A DNA stretch of 64,000 nt from [Lactobacillus] timonensis (GCF_900240275.1 NZ_LT964761.1:1136236-1200235), one strand, 5' to 3'. Counted from the stretch's first letter, positions 25,575 through 35,905 are shown. Notes: generated by a model not told the origin, from the letters alone. Made by a program: numbers and translations.

Positions 25575-25603
25575 ACAGCAGGGTTCATCCTTGCTGTTTT
25601 TTT
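25575..25603 (+). terminator. Terminator ending the dnaX-to-thioesterase cluster
   Basis: ACAGCA/TGCTGT outer stem with an inner GGG/CC pairing and short loop, followed by T7. Confidence 0.85.
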
Positions 25604-25731
25604 ATTGGCCAATGATTTACTTGATCGTTAATATCCGACTAAAATGGACGGTAAAAAGGGAGCAAATGGTGGTATTCTGGAACTAGGGAGATTTGAAATT
25701 CGGAATAAAATATTCGGAAGGGAGCCTTTTC

Positions 25732-27228
25732 GTGAAACAAAAACAACAGGGGCTGATTTTTCTCAGCCCGGACGAAATGACACTGCGAGTAGTCCAGCAG
25801 CCTGGTGATAAGGTGATCACCGAAGTAAAGTCAGGACCATTGCCGGTGGGACGCCGGCGGATTGCTGACTATGCTAGTAATTTAGAAGCAATTGTCAATA
25901 ACCTGGAAGGGTTCAGACGAATCCTAGCAGATTATGCGGTCAAGGAGGTTTCTTTCTACGGCAAGCTTGAGGACATGCAAATGTCGCAAGCGCGTTATAT
26001 TGCCGACCAAATTGATGTCCGTACCGGTTTTGCTATTAAGTGGTTGAACAATAACCAATTGGTCGCGGACACTTTCAGCACATTAATGAGTAGTCTTCCA
26101 GAATTTAGCGACTTAGCAAGCAAAAATCTCTATGTTTTGACGATGGGGTTGGACACGGCAACACTGGGTTATTTTCGGCACAACAAGTTCCAAATGTCAT
26201 GGAACATTGACCTTGGTGGTGCCAGGGTGAGCCACCTCGTTGATACCCTTCGACAGACAACGACTAACCCGAGTGAAATTATCCTGGACTACATCAGTAG
26301 TAAACTAGAATACTTGGTACCAGAGCTTCGCCACGTCAAAAAGTCGAAACTCTTAATTCAAAATATTAGAACCATTGCTGACACCTTTGTAAATGGCAAC
26401 CAGCAGGTGGCAGAAATACCACGAGAGAAGTTGGAGGAACGTTATAACCAAGTGGTTGATGCGCCGGACCAATACATTATCAGTAACTACGATGTTAATG
26501 AGCAGAGTGTTAACTGGGTTCTGCCAAACTTTCTGGTAATATCGCGAGTGATCCGCTTACTGGATGCAAAGTCAATTTACACGACTAATATTACAGAAAT
26601 TGATGGGGTTACCAAGGTGGCCTTTGGCGATCAGCAACAGATTAACGACATGATTCGAACGTCAGCCGATAACATGGCACGCCGCTACGGGGCTGATTCG
26701 GCTCATAATGACTTCGTGGTTGACGTTTCGTTGAAACTATTTGACGCCTTGCAACCGATTCATCGTTTAGGACGCCACGAGCGCCTTCTCCTGGAAATTG
26801 CCGGAAAAATTGATGATATTGGCAACTTCATTAATCCTCAGGGACACTACCGTCACTCTGCTTACATCTTGGAAGCCAACCCCCTGATTGGGCTGTCTGC
26901 TAAGGATAACTTGATTGTGGCGGAAGTGGCGCGCTTTCATAGTTCCGAGAGCCCAGATGTTCACCAACCAATGTTTCAAAGGCTAGACGGGGAAAGTCAA
27001 GTCATCGTCGGTAAGCTAGCGGCGATTTTGCGGGTTGCGGATTCACTGGACGATTCGCGTTTGCAAAAGATTAGTCGGGTAAAATTGCGACTGCAAAATG
27101 GCCGACTTTTGATTACCGTTCAGGCAACGGATAACCTAGTTGTCGAACAATGGGCGTTCGGCCGGAAAAACAAGGTCTTTAAAAACGTCTTTGGCTTGCA
27201 GCCTGTCTTAATCGTGGAAGGAGCTTAG
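25732..27228 (+). CDS. Ppx/GppA-like protein with C-terminal HD-type domain, key residues altered
   Basis: The 498-aa protein has the length and layout of a long exopolyphosphatase (ASKHA domains, then an HD-like domain from about residue 300) and lies just before ppk. The usual phosphate loops are degraded: LIFLSPDEMTLRVV where DLGSNSxRL is expected, and TMGLDTATLGYF for the second loop. The HD doublet reads GKIDDIG, with the His replaced by Asp, although GHYRHSAYI and RFH remain. It may be a non-catalytic regulator of polyphosphate turnover; that is inference. I start at GTG 25732 (GAAGGGAG seven bases upstream); TTG 25693 is in frame but has no spaced binding site. Confidence 0.75.
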   Translation: MKQKQQGLIFLSPDEMTLRVVQQPGDKVITEVKSGPLPVGRRRIADYASNLEAIVNNLEGFRRILADYAVKEVSFYGKLEDMQMSQARYIADQIDVRTGFAIKWLNNNQLVADTFSTLMSSLPEFSDLASKNLYVLTMGLDTATLGYFRHNKFQMSWNIDLGGARVSHLVDTLRQTTTNPSEIILDYISSKLEYLVPELRHVKKSKLLIQNIRTIADTFVNGNQQVAEIPREKLEERYNQVVDAPDQYIISNYDVNEQSVNWVLPNFLVISRVIRLLDAKSIYTTNITEIDGVTKVAFGDQQQINDMIRTSADNMARRYGADSAHNDFVVDVSLKLFDALQPIHRLGRHERLLLEIAGKIDDIGNFINPQGHYRHSAYILEANPLIGLSAKDNLIVAEVARFHSSESPDVHQPMFQRLDGESQVIVGKLAAILRVADSLDDSRLQKISRVKLRLQNGRLLITVQATDNLVVEQWAFGRKNKVFKNVFGLQPVLIVEGA

Positions 27229-27231
27229 TGC

Positions 27232-29484
27232 ATGTATAAAGACTTTTACCAATCACAAAACTACGTTAACCGGGAATTAAGCTGGATTGACTTTAACGGC
27301 CGGGTTCTGGAAGAGGCACAGCAAAAAGACAATCCGTTGCTCGAACGCGCTAACTTTTTGGGAATTACCCAGAGTAATGTTGATGAATTCTTTATGGTCC
27401 GGGTGGCTTCACTCCACAAGTTAGTCGCGGCAAACGTAACAACCACTGATGCGTCGGGAATGACCCCTGAAGAGCAATTAAAGGCGGTTAACGAGAAAGA
27501 ACACCGGATGGTGGCAAAACGCTACCGGGTGTACAACAATGAATTGCTACCGGCACTGGCAAAAGAAGGGATCTTTTTCCGTCACTTTACGGAGCTTGAT
27601 AACCAGCAGCAGGAATTTTTACGTCGTTACTTTAACGAAGAGTTATTACCGGTCCTGACACCGATGGCTGATGATAGTTCACGCCCGTTCCCGTTTATTA
27701 GTAATAATTCACTGAACATCGCGATTAAGCTGAAGCGGGCACCGAAGGATTCGCAAGTACAGGCACCACAGACCGTTCTCGAAGGCGACCAGGAAGTTAC
27801 TGGGCGTCCTCAAGAGCCACATGATGACCGCAATGAAGCGGAGGAAAAGTTTGCAACTGTTCGGGTACCCGACATCTACCGGCGTTTGGTTAAACTACCG
27901 CACGAAAATACCTTTGTTCTTCTGGACGAAGTAGTTAAGCAGTTTCTTGACCTGCTGTTCCCTGGTTACGTGATTCAGTCAACGGGAACTTACCGGGTAA
28001 GCCGGGATATGGACCTTGATGTGGCGGAAGCCGATACTTCAGACTTGTTGCGTGCCGTTCAACACCAGCTTCGTGAACGGGAACACGGTTCAGTAATGCG
28101 TTTGGAAGTTCAGGGAGATATTGATCCGTGGTTAGAAAACCACTTAGTTAAGAACTTAAAAGTCAATACCATAGCGCTTTACCGAGTTGATGGCCCAGTG
28201 GACCTGACGTTTTTAAAGAAGTTATCAGGGATGGTTCACGGGCGAGATGATCTCCGCTACCGGCCATTTAAACCTTACCTGGACCCGCAGTTTGATATGG
28301 ACAGTGACCTGTTTGCGGCGATGCGGGAGAAGGATCACCTGGTTCAGCACCCGTATGACAATTTCCAGTCGGTTGTTAACTTTATCCACAAGGCAGCCGT
28401 TGATAAGAACGTGCTAGCTATTAAAATGACGCTTTATCGTGTTTCCGGAAATTCCCCGATCATCAAGTACCTGGGGCAGGCTGCCCAGGCGGGAAAGCAA
28501 GTCACCGTTTTAGTAGAAGTGAAAGCTCGCTTTGATGAAAAGAATAATGTTCGCTGGGCACGACGACTAGAACAGATGGGCTGCCACGTTATCTATGGTT
28601 TAGTGGGACTCAAGACGCACTGCAAACTGGCACTAGTTATTCGGCGAGACCACGATGGGATTCGCCGCTACGTTCATCTCGGGACTGGTAATTATAACGA
28701 CGTAACTGCAAACTTTTACACTGATATGGGACTATTTACTTGCGATTATGAAATCGGTGTCGATATGACCAACTTGTTCAACATGCTATCAGGATTTGCC
28801 CGGCCGCGGTACTTCCACAAGCTGCATGTTTCGCCACACGGGATTCGCCAATTTATTGATGATAAAATTGATGAGCAGATTGAAGTGGCCAAGAGCGGTA
28901 ACCCGGCTCTGATTCGGATGAAGATGAATTCTTTGTCTGATAAGCAGATTATTGCCCGTCTTTATGATGCAGCTGCTGCCGGGGTGAAGGTCCAGCTGCT
29001 GGTTCGGGGAATTACCTGTTTGCGCAATGACTTACCAGTATTAAATGGCAATATTGAGGTCCACAGCATCGTTGGTCGTTTTCTGGAACACTCACGGATT
29101 TACTATTTTGAAAGCAACGGTCACTCTGATATTTACCTCTCCAGTGCTGATATGATGACTCGCAACCTTAACCGCCGGGTGGAAGAGCTCTTTCCGGTTG
29201 AGGGGGCGCGGACAAAGCAAAAAGCGATCAACATCTTTGACAAAATGTGGAACGATAACGTTAATACCTGGGTTTTACACGGCAGTGAGTACGAGCTCTT
29301 AGATTCAGCAGGTCAAGCACGGTTTAATTCGCAACAGTATTTTGTGGATGAAGCCGAAAAGCACCAGGCTGATGAACACCGTGAACAAGAAAACAAACGT
29401 CACCTTTCGACAGTGTTTGAAACGCTGACCCGACACGTACCACGACTACACTTGAAACGGGTGAAGAATAACCAACATGACTAA
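27232..29484 (+). CDS. ppk: Polyphosphate kinase 1
   Basis: Ppk1 (750 aa) polymerises the gamma-phosphate of ATP into polyphosphate. The N-terminal domain begins YVNRELSWIDFNGRVLEEA. The two phospholipase-D-like catalytic domains hold ARFDEKNNVRWARRLE and the autophosphorylated His in GLKTHCKLALV (about residue 464), and the second catalytic His in LEHSRIYYFES. An acidic insert around residues 180-205 makes it a little longer than the usual 690-720 residues. It starts three bases after the degenerate Ppx-like gene and overlaps ppx by eight bases, so the three genes form one operon. Confidence 0.97.
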   Translation: MYKDFYQSQNYVNRELSWIDFNGRVLEEAQQKDNPLLERANFLGITQSNVDEFFMVRVASLHKLVAANVTTTDASGMTPEEQLKAVNEKEHRMVAKRYRVYNNELLPALAKEGIFFRHFTELDNQQQEFLRRYFNEELLPVLTPMADDSSRPFPFISNNSLNIAIKLKRAPKDSQVQAPQTVLEGDQEVTGRPQEPHDDRNEAEEKFATVRVPDIYRRLVKLPHENTFVLLDEVVKQFLDLLFPGYVIQSTGTYRVSRDMDLDVAEADTSDLLRAVQHQLREREHGSVMRLEVQGDIDPWLENHLVKNLKVNTIALYRVDGPVDLTFLKKLSGMVHGRDDLRYRPFKPYLDPQFDMDSDLFAAMREKDHLVQHPYDNFQSVVNFIHKAAVDKNVLAIKMTLYRVSGNSPIIKYLGQAAQAGKQVTVLVEVKARFDEKNNVRWARRLEQMGCHVIYGLVGLKTHCKLALVIRRDHDGIRRYVHLGTGNYNDVTANFYTDMGLFTCDYEIGVDMTNLFNMLSGFARPRYFHKLHVSPHGIRQFIDDKIDEQIEVAKSGNPALIRMKMNSLSDKQIIARLYDAAAAGVKVQLLVRGITCLRNDLPVLNGNIEVHSIVGRFLEHSRIYYFESNGHSDIYLSSADMMTRNLNRRVEELFPVEGARTKQKAINIFDKMWNDNVNTWVLHGSEYELLDSAGQARFNSQQYFVDEAEKHQADEHREQENKRHLSTVFETLTRHVPRLHLKRVKNNQHD

Positions 29485-30439
29485 CTTAGCAATCATTGAC
29501 TTAGGCTCCAACTCTGTCCGGTTGAAGATTAACCAGCTGGCTGACAGCGGACAAGTAAAACTACTTCGTTACGAAAAAGAGTACGTTCGCTTATCTGAGG
29601 ATATGGGGCCCGAAAAACTACTAAAAACGGCCCCCATTGAAAGAACGGTGGCACAGTTAGCGCGTTTCATGGACATCTGTCAAACGATCCCCAATGTCCA
29701 ACTAATAACGACAGCGACGGCGGCAGTTCGTCAGGCTGTTAACCGCGCTGAATTTATCGACCGGGTGAAACGGGAAGTCGGTCTTGATATTCACGTTATT
29801 TCTGGCGAACACGAGGCATACTTAGACTACCTGGGTGTCTCACGGACTCTGCCATTAAAAAATGGTCTCATTCTTGATACTGGTGGCGCCAGCATGGAAC
29901 TCATCCTGGTGGACGATGGTTATGCCGAAGAAGCGATTAGTCTACCGATGGGGTCGGTTCTCTTGTCTCAGCGTTATCACCTGGGTGGCCACATTGCTCC
30001 GGAAAACCTTTACGACGCAATTATCCACGTAGACGAGGTCCTTGCCGGTCAGCGCTGGCTCAACCGGGCACGCCACATGCGCGTAGTGGCTTTAGGCGGT
30101 TCAAACCGTGCACTGGCCAAAATGTATCGCTGGCAGCAATTGGCCGATGGTGGCAATGTTCCACCGGTTCACGGACTGACAATGAGTACCACTGATGCTT
30201 TTGCTTTAATGCACCAGTTAATTGCAACTGACAAGGAAGGTCGAGCAGCAATTCGTGGTATTTCAACCGCTCGTGCGGACGTGATTGTTGGTGGTTTATT
30301 GCCAGTGATGGCACTTCTCCGGCAGTTGCATATGAAACAGCTGATGTTTAGTAGTAACGGGTTACGTGAAGGGCTGCTTTTTCAGTACCAGGCGGGCGAG
30401 GTTAACCCCGAGATGATTCAGCGGCTGGACTTCGCTTAG
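29477..30439 (+). CDS. ppx: Exopolyphosphatase, Ppx/GppA family (short form)
   Basis: The 320-aa protein is a canonical two-domain Ppx/GppA phosphatase that releases phosphate from polyphosphate or from pppGpp. The phosphate loops are intact: NLAIIDLGSNSVRLKI (residues 3-18) and ILDTGGASMELILV. TTATAAVRQAVN and the catalytic Glu in ISGEHEAYLDYLGV are also present. It overlaps the ppk end by eight bases. It lacks the HD-like C-terminus of the first gene in this operon, so the operon pairs a short intact enzyme with a long altered one. Confidence 0.93.
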   Translation: MTNLAIIDLGSNSVRLKINQLADSGQVKLLRYEKEYVRLSEDMGPEKLLKTAPIERTVAQLARFMDICQTIPNVQLITTATAAVRQAVNRAEFIDRVKREVGLDIHVISGEHEAYLDYLGVSRTLPLKNGLILDTGGASMELILVDDGYAEEAISLPMGSVLLSQRYHLGGHIAPENLYDAIIHVDEVLAGQRWLNRARHMRVVALGGSNRALAKMYRWQQLADGGNVPPVHGLTMSTTDAFALMHQLIATDKEGRAAIRGISTARADVIVGGLLPVMALLRQLHMKQLMFSSNGLREGLLFQYQAGEVNPEMIQRLDFA

Positions 30440-30489
30440 CCTTGTGGTAGAATTGGAAAGAAAATGTTTACATTATTGGAGGGTCAAAG

Positions 30490-31482
30490 ATGGCAATTCT
30501 TGTTGCTGGTGGGGCTGGTTATATCGGTTCTCACATGGTTGCAGACTTAGTGGAAAAGGGTTATGACGTCGTGGTAGCCGACAACCTGTCAACTGGTCAC
30601 CGCGCTGCAATTAATAGCCAAGCGCGTTTTTACGAAGGTGACATTAGAAACCGGGAATTCCTTGACGAACTGTTTACCAAGGAAAAGATTGATGCGGTAG
30701 TACATTTTGCTGCCTTCTCACTGGTTGCTGAATCTATGAAGAAGCCGCTGAAATATTTCGATAACAACACTGGTGGGATGATTACCCTCCTTGAGGCAAT
30801 GCATGATCACGGGATTAAGTACATTGTCTTTAGCTCGACTGCCGCTACGTATGGCATCCCTGAACACATGCCAATTAAGGAAAGCGACCCTCAAGTGCCA
30901 ATTAATCCTTACGGGGAGAGTAAGTTGGCCATGGAAAAGATCATGAAGTGGTGTGATCAGGCATACGGTATCAAGTTTGTGGCACTACGTTACTTTAATG
31001 TGGCTGGTGCTAAGCCAGATGGTTCCATTGGTGAAGATCACCACCCAGAAACCCACTTGGTTCCTATCATCTTGCAAGTAGCTGCTGGGAAGCGCGATGA
31101 ACTAAGCATCTTTGGTGACGACTACAACACACCAGACGGGACCAATGTTCGTGACTATGTTCACCCGATGGACTTAGCCGATGCACATATTTTGGCAATT
31201 AAGTATCTGCAAGCGGGTAACCCTAGCGATGCCTTTAACCTTGGTTCTTCTACGGGGTTCTCTAACAAGCAGATGCTGGAAGCTGCCCGTGAAGTAACTG
31301 GTAAGCCAATTCCAGCAAAGATGGCACCACGTCGACCAGGGGATCCCGATGCGCTGGTTGCTGCTAGCGATAAGGCTCGTTCTGTGCTGGGTTGGAAACC
31401 GCAGTATGATGATGTTCATGACATCATCGCCTCCGCTTGGAAGTGGCATTCCACTCATCCGCAGGGCTACAACGACAAGTGA
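30490..31482 (+). CDS. galE: UDP-glucose 4-epimerase
   Basis: GalE (330 aa) interconverts UDP-glucose and UDP-galactose. The NAD-binding motif is [12 protein letters not shown] (residues 6-17). The catalytic SSTAATYG and [10 protein letters not shown] (Ser, Tyr, Lys) and the [16 protein letters not shown] loop are all intact. Ribosome binding site GGAGGG. It is a single gene between the polyphosphate operon and tsaB, without other Leloir genes; galU is at 51803. Confidence 0.95.
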   Translation: MAILVAGGAGYIGSHMVADLVEKGYDVVVADNLSTGHRAAINSQARFYEGDIRNREFLDELFTKEKIDAVVHFAAFSLVAESMKKPLKYFDNNTGGMITLLEAMHDHGIKYIVFSSTAATYGIPEHMPIKESDPQVPINPYGESKLAMEKIMKWCDQAYGIKFVALRYFNVAGAKPDGSIGEDHHPETHLVPIILQVAAGKRDELSIFGDDYNTPDGTNVRDYVHPMDLADAHILAIKYLQAGNPSDAFNLGSSTGFSNKQMLEAAREVTGKPIPAKMAPRRPGDPDALVAASDKARSVLGWKPQYDDVHDIIASAWKWHSTHPQGYNDK

Positions 31483-31510
31483 TTATTTTTCACCAAAGTA
31501 ATTAAATAAT

Positions 31511-31550
31511 ACCTCCAACGATTCTTTTCTGGGCGTTGGAGGTTTCTTGT
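31511..31550 (+). terminator. Terminator after galE
   Basis: CCTCCAACG/CGTTGGAGG, a 9-bp perfect stem, followed by TTTCTTGTTG. Confidence 0.8.
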
Positions 31551-31567
31551 TGTTCGGGCGGTGACTT

Positions 31568-31596
31568 TTTACTCGGACGATAATTTGGGGTATGAT
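31568..31596 (+). promoter_or_regulatory. Promoter of tsaB-rimI-tsaD
   Basis: TTTACT (31568-31573), 17-bp spacer and TATGAT (31591-31596), 31 bp upstream of the tsaB GTG. Confidence 0.6.
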
Positions 31597-31626
31597 GATG
31601 AAGGCAAAACGAAAGGGGCGTTTACG

Positions 31627-32355
31627 GTGAAAATTTTGGCAATTGACACGTCTAACCATCCGCTGACAATTGCGTTAGTGGAGGGCGGCCGCTTATTGGC
31701 GACAACTACCTATAATATGGTGAAAAACCACAGTATCTATGTTATGCCGACAATCGATCAGTTGATGAAACAGGTCCACTGGCAGCCGGCAGACTTGGAC
31801 CGGGTCGTTGTCGCACAAGGTCCAGGCTCTTATACTGGTGTGCGAATTGCGGTGACAACAGCGAAGGTCTTAGCAGATACCATCGATTGTGAACTGGTCG
31901 GTGTCTCGAGCTTGGCAGTTTTGGCGGCTAATGTTCCACCGATCAGTGACCAGTTAGTGGTACCGTTTTTTGATGCTCGTCGGGGCAACGTTTACGCCGG
32001 TGGCTATCAGTGGCAAGGCGGTAAATTAGTCGAGCAGTTTGCTGATACACACGTGGCGATGAGTCAATTGGTAACCCAACTTGCTGACCAAGAAAAATCA
32101 GTGGTAATGGTGGGCCAACTGACCCGGAAGATTAAACAGCATTTTGATAGCAACTTTCCCGGCAACGTTCAGCTACTATCACCTGGATACGCAGTGCCGG
32201 CCGCTTACCAGTTGGCGCTTTTGGGGCAAGACCAGCAACCAATTGAAAACATTGACAGTTTTGTTCCGCACTACTTGCTATTGACCGAGGCGGAAGTGGA
32301 ATGGAAGAAACAACACCCCCACGCACCACACCGTAATTATGTTCAGGAAGTTTAA
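31627..32355 (+). CDS. tsaB: tRNA t6A37 synthesis protein TsaB
   Basis: TsaB (242 aa) is the inactive ASKHA partner of TsaD in the threonylcarbamoyl transferase complex. The N-terminus KILAIDTSNHPLTIALVEGG and the dimer-interface motif AQGPGSYTGVRIAVTTAKVLA (about residues 61-81) are diagnostic. I start at GTG 31627 behind AAAGGGG; an upstream in-frame extension overlaps the promoter. It overlaps rimI by 17 bp. tsaE, usually next to it, is not in this window. Confidence 0.94.
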   Translation: MKILAIDTSNHPLTIALVEGGRLLATTTYNMVKNHSIYVMPTIDQLMKQVHWQPADLDRVVVAQGPGSYTGVRIAVTTAKVLADTIDCELVGVSSLAVLAANVPPISDQLVVPFFDARRGNVYAGGYQWQGGKLVEQFADTHVAMSQLVTQLADQEKSVVMVGQLTRKIKQHFDSNFPGNVQLLSPGYAVPAAYQLALLGQDQQPIENIDSFVPHYLLLTEAEVEWKKQHPHAPHRNYVQEV

Positions 32356-32908
32356 CCACTGGTTAGCCAAAGCAGCGACTGAGCTAGCTGGCCACCCGGT
32401 AAAATTTACACCCCAAACATTGCTCGTCGGCAACCGTTCCATCGTTTTACAGCCTGCCCGACTGGGGGATACTGAGGCGATGGTGGAAATTGAACGACGG
32501 GTTTACCAAGGCTATGCTCCGTGGGGTTCGCTAGCCTTTATCAGTGAATTATCCCGTCAGCACCGGTTGTACATGGTTGCAACTGATGATAATTTCATTA
32601 TTGGCTTTGCTGGTTGTTCCTTTAACTGGGTCAAAAACGAGGTTCATATTACTAACATCGCGGTTACTCCCGGTTATCAGCAACATGGCATCGGCACCGC
32701 AATGATTCAAACGCTTGAAGATGTTGCCATTGCTAATGGCATGTTGACGATGAGTTTAGAGGTGCGTGTCGACAATAATCGTGCTCAGCGATTATACCGG
32801 CAACTGGGGTTTGAAGAGTCGAAAATTAAAAAGGGTTATTATGAAGATAATCACGGGGATGCACTTGAAATGCTGCTTCCCTTAGGAAAGGAAGAGAAAA
32901 ATGACTGA
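32339..32908 (+). CDS. rimI: Ribosomal protein bS18 alanine N-acetyltransferase-like GNAT
   Basis: RimI-like GNAT enzymes acetylate the N-terminus of S18. The C-terminal 145 residues hold the fold: [23 protein letters not shown], the acetyl-CoA motif [21 protein letters not shown] (near residue 110) and [21 protein letters not shown]. About 40 residues precede the fold, so a later start is possible, but the ATG at 32339 overlaps tsaB as expected for coupling. The tsaB-rimI-tsaD order supports the name. Confidence 0.9.
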   Translation: MFRKFNHWLAKAATELAGHPVKFTPQTLLVGNRSIVLQPARLGDTEAMVEIERRVYQGYAPWGSLAFISELSRQHRLYMVATDDNFIIGFAGCSFNWVKNEVHITNIAVTPGYQQHGIGTAMIQTLEDVAIANGMLTMSLEVRVDNNRAQRLYRQLGFEESKIKKGYYEDNHGDALEMLLPLGKEEKND

Positions 32909-33938
32909 ACCGACACTGATACTGGCATTCGAATCAAGCTGTGACGAAACGAGTGTGGCGGTCATCAAGGATGGTGTTGAAGTATTATCAAACATCGTCG
33001 CTACCCAGATAGCTAGTCACCAGCGTTTTGGCGGAGTGGTTCCGGAAGTGGCCAGCCGTCACCACATTGAACAGATTACGAAGTGCACCGATGAGGCGCT
33101 GGCTGAAGCAGGCGTTTCTTATGACCAGCTGTCAGCGGTGGCTGTGACGTACGGTCCTGGATTGGTGGGGTCGCTGTTGGTGGGAGTGACGGCGGCCAAA
33201 ACGGTTGCCTGGGCACACCACCTGCCACTGGTACCAGTAAACCACATGACGGGGCACCTTTACGCCGCACGGTTTGTGGGTGAGTTTAAGTACCCGCAAC
33301 TTGCGCTACTTGTGTCGGGTGGTCACACAGAACTGGTCTATATGGTTGAAGAGCACCAGTACCAGATTATTGGCGAGACCCGCGACGATGCAGCAGGAGA
33401 AGCATATGACAAGATTGGTCGGGTAATGGGTGTTAATTATCCAGCCGGGAAGACTGTTGACGAATGGGCAGCTAAGGGCAACGATACTTTTCACTTTCCC
33501 CGGGCAATGGAGAAGGAAGCAAACTTCGACTTTAGTTTTAGTGGCCTGAAGAGTGCTTTTATCAACACGGTCCATAATGCTCACCAGCGTGGAGAAACAT
33601 TGAACAAGTATGATTTAGCCGCCAGTTTTCAGCAAAGCGTTGTGGACGTGTTGGCAGAAAAAACGGTGAAAGCTCTTCACCGTTACCCGGCTGAACAGTT
33701 TATTTTGGCCGGTGGGGTAGCTGCTAATCACGGACTACGGCAACGACTCCAGCATGACTTGAGTAAGGAGTTCCCCGATATGACAATCCTGCAGGCACCG
33801 CTCAAGTATTGTGGGGATAATGCAGCGATGATTGGTGCTGCTGGAACGGTTAACTACCTTTACGGTGACCGTGCTGGTTGGGACTTGAACGCGGTCCCAG
33901 GGTTATCCTTCCCCCGAATGAATCCGGTGACAGAATAA
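32901..33938 (+). CDS. tsaD: tRNA N6-threonylcarbamoyladenosine transferase
   Basis: TsaD (345 aa) transfers the threonylcarbamoyl group to A37 of ANN-decoding tRNAs. It begins [16 protein letters not shown], and carries the metal-binding HMTGH ([13 protein letters not shown], near residue 113), [10 protein letters not shown], the ADP-binding [12 protein letters not shown] and the [14 protein letters not shown] loop. Its start overlaps rimI by eight bases. It ends at a symmetrical terminator shared with the convergent ABC-F gene. Confidence 0.97.
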   Translation: MTEPTLILAFESSCDETSVAVIKDGVEVLSNIVATQIASHQRFGGVVPEVASRHHIEQITKCTDEALAEAGVSYDQLSAVAVTYGPGLVGSLLVGVTAAKTVAWAHHLPLVPVNHMTGHLYAARFVGEFKYPQLALLVSGGHTELVYMVEEHQYQIIGETRDDAAGEAYDKIGRVMGVNYPAGKTVDEWAAKGNDTFHFPRAMEKEANFDFSFSGLKSAFINTVHNAHQRGETLNKYDLAASFQQSVVDVLAEKTVKALHRYPAEQFILAGGVAANHGLRQRLQHDLSKEFPDMTILQAPLKYCGDNAAMIGAAGTVNYLYGDRAGWDLNAVPGLSFPRMNPVTE

Positions 33939-33969
33939 AAAAGCTGGCGAAATATTCGCCAGCTTTTTT
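33937..33969. terminator. Bidirectional terminator between tsaD and the ABC-F gene
   Basis: A 15-bp perfect palindromic stem AAAAAAGCTGGCGAA/TTCGCCAGCTTTTTT with a three-base loop. Its right arm covers the last base or two of the ABC-F stop codon. Confidence 0.9.
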
Positions 33970-35905
33970 AATTATCTTCTTCAAATTCTTCGAGGGCGAG
34001 CGCAGCTGTTGTCCATTGTTCTTCAATGTCTGCGGCCTGACTAGTTAACCGGTCTAATTGTTTCTGCAAGTCAGTCAGTTTGCCAATATCTGTAGCAACT
34101 TCTGGTTGGGCCATCTGTTCTTTAACTTTATCCTGCTGCTGTTCCAAGTCAGTTAGCTGCTGCTCTAGTTGGTCAGCTGCTCGTTTGAGTTTACGGTGCT
34201 CACGTTGTTGTTGCTTACTTTGCTGGTAGGCTTGCTTCTTTTTACTGTTCGTGGTGGACACGGAAGTTGAACTAAGAGCCTCGGTCGGCTGTTTTTGCTG
34301 CTGTTGCGCGAGAAAATCATCATAATTACCTTCATAATGGGTCATCCCGTCAGCAGACATGTCCAAAACATCAGTGGCTACCTGGTTAATAAAGTAACGG
34401 TCGTGAGAAATAAAGAGGACGGTTCCCTCAAATTCATTGATAGCAGACTCTAGAACTTCGCGGCTGTCAATGTCGAGGTGGTTCGTTGGCTCATCAAGCA
34501 GGAGAAAGTTGATTGGCTCAAAGGATAACTTTGTCAATTCCAAGCGAGCCTTTTCCCCGCCAGAGAGGGTGTGAACCGGTTTGAAGACATCGTCACCGAC
34601 AAAGAGAAAACTGCCGAGTAGTGAGCGAATATCTGCTTCAGAAACATCGGGGTGGTCATCCCAGATTTCGTTAAGAACCGTTTTCTGAGGATGGAGCCGC
34701 TGCTGTTCTTGGTCGTAGTAACCAATCTGTAGGCTTGCCCCAAGCTTAATATCACCAGCAATCGGCGGTAGTTGGTGGAGAATCGTCTTAAGCAGGGTTG
34801 ACTTACCAATACCATTTGGTCCAAAGATCCCGATTCTTTGACCATTCCGCTCGCTAAATGAGAGGGGGCCCGCTAGCACTTGACCGTTATAGCCAATCTT
34901 TAAGTCCTGGACGTCGAGGACCTCGTTGCCACTAGGATGATCAGCATGGAAATGAAAATGAATAGAAGAAGTATCTTCCGTTGGTTTTTCCAGGCGGTCC
35001 ATTTTAGCCAGTTGTTTGCGGCGAGCCTGAGCCTGCTTGGTGGTACTAGCGCGAACCAGGTTACGGTTTACATAGTCTTCTAGCTTAGCAATTTTTTCTT
35101 GTTGCTGCTGGTAGTGCTTCATTGCTGTCATCAGCCACTGCCGTTTTTGTTTAGTATAAGCGCTATAATTACCGCGGTAGTGGCGGGTAGTCCCGTTGTC
35201 AAGATCATCGACTTCGTTGACTACCCGGTCGAGAAAGTAACGGTCGTGAGAGACAATCAGCAGCGCGCCTTGGTAAGACTTCAAATAGTCTTCCAACCAG
35301 CTCAAAACATTCATGTCAAGGTGGTTAGTTGGTTCATCGAGGATGAGCAGCTGTGGTTGACGTAGCAAAATCTTGGCCAAAGCTAATTTAGTTTTTTGGC
35401 CACCAGATAGGGAATTGATGGCGAGTGAATCCATTTCAGGAGTGAAACCGAACCCTGTCAGAATTCCCCGCATTCGCGACTGGTACTCAAAGCCGCCCGC
35501 TTTTTTGTACCGCTCCTGGAGCTGGTCGTATTTTTTTAACAATTCATTGACAGAGGCACTGTTTGATGCTGTTGCTGCAGCCACTTCTTGTTCTGCATCA
35601 TTCATCTCAGCTTCAAGCTGATGAACGGGCGCAAAAACAGTGTCCAACTCTGCCCAAATGGTTTTTTGACTGTCCAGCCCCTGGTCCTGTGCCAGGTAGC
35701 CGATAGATAATCCCTTAGTTTTGCTGATCGTTCCTTCATCGGGCTCGGTAATCCCGGCAATCATTTTTAGCAAAGTGGTTTTACCGGCACCATTCCGCCC
35801 GACAAGGGCCAGACGGGCGTGCTCATCAATCTGAATATTAACGTTTTGAAATAAGACGTCGGCGCCAAAACGCCGCATGACATTTTTGGTTTGTAAAATT
35901 AACAT
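33968..35905 (-). CDS. ydiF: ABC-F family ATPase (YdiF-like)
   Basis: The 645-aa protein has two ABC domains and no membrane domain, the ABC-F layout. First domain: Walker A LVGRNGAGKTTLLK, signature NSLSGGQKTKLALAK and LILDEPTNHLD. The linker (about residues 240-320, with KHYQQQQEKIAKLEDYVNRN) is the P-site-interacting arm type. Second domain: FGPNGIGKSTLLK, HTLSGGEKARLELTK and LLLDEPTNHLD. The C-terminal 100 residues are a Q/K-rich coiled coil. ABC-F proteins act on ribosomes stalled in elongation; the tsaD-ydiF-rex-groES neighbourhood matches B. subtilis YdiF, so a housekeeping rather than resistance role is likely. Confidence 0.9.
   Translation of the reverse strand: MLILQTKNVMRRFGADVLFQNVNIQIDEHARLALVGRNGAGKTTLLKMIAGITEPDEGTISKTKGLSIGYLAQDQGLDSQKTIWAELDTVFAPVHQLEAEMNDAEQEVAAATASNSASVNELLKKYDQLQERYKKAGGFEYQSRMRGILTGFGFTPEMDSLAINSLSGGQKTKLALAKILLRQPQLLILDEPTNHLDMNVLSWLEDYLKSYQGALLIVSHDRYFLDRVVNEVDDLDNGTTRHYRGNYSAYTKQKRQWLMTAMKHYQQQQEKIAKLEDYVNRNLVRASTTKQAQARRKQLAKMDRLEKPTEDTSSIHFHFHADHPSGNEVLDVQDLKIGYNGQVLAGPLSFSERNGQRIGIFGPNGIGKSTLLKTILHQLPPIAGDIKLGASLQIGYYDQEQQRLHPQKTVLNEIWDDHPDVSEADIRSLLGSFLFVGDDVFKPVHTLSGGEKARLELTKLSFEPINFLLLDEPTNHLDIDSREVLESAINEFEGTVLFISHDRYFINQVATDVLDMSADGMTHYEGNYDDFLAQQQQKQPTEALSSTSVSTTNSKKKQAYQQSKQQQREHRKLKRAADQLEQQLTDLEQQQDKVKEQMAQPEVATDIGKLTDLQKQLDRLTSQAADIEEQWTTAALALEEFEEDN

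Noticed and set aside
25693-25731. TTG start at 25693 for the Ppx-like gene
   Set aside because: The nearest purine run is only two bases away, whereas GTG 25732 has GAAGGGAG at ideal spacing.
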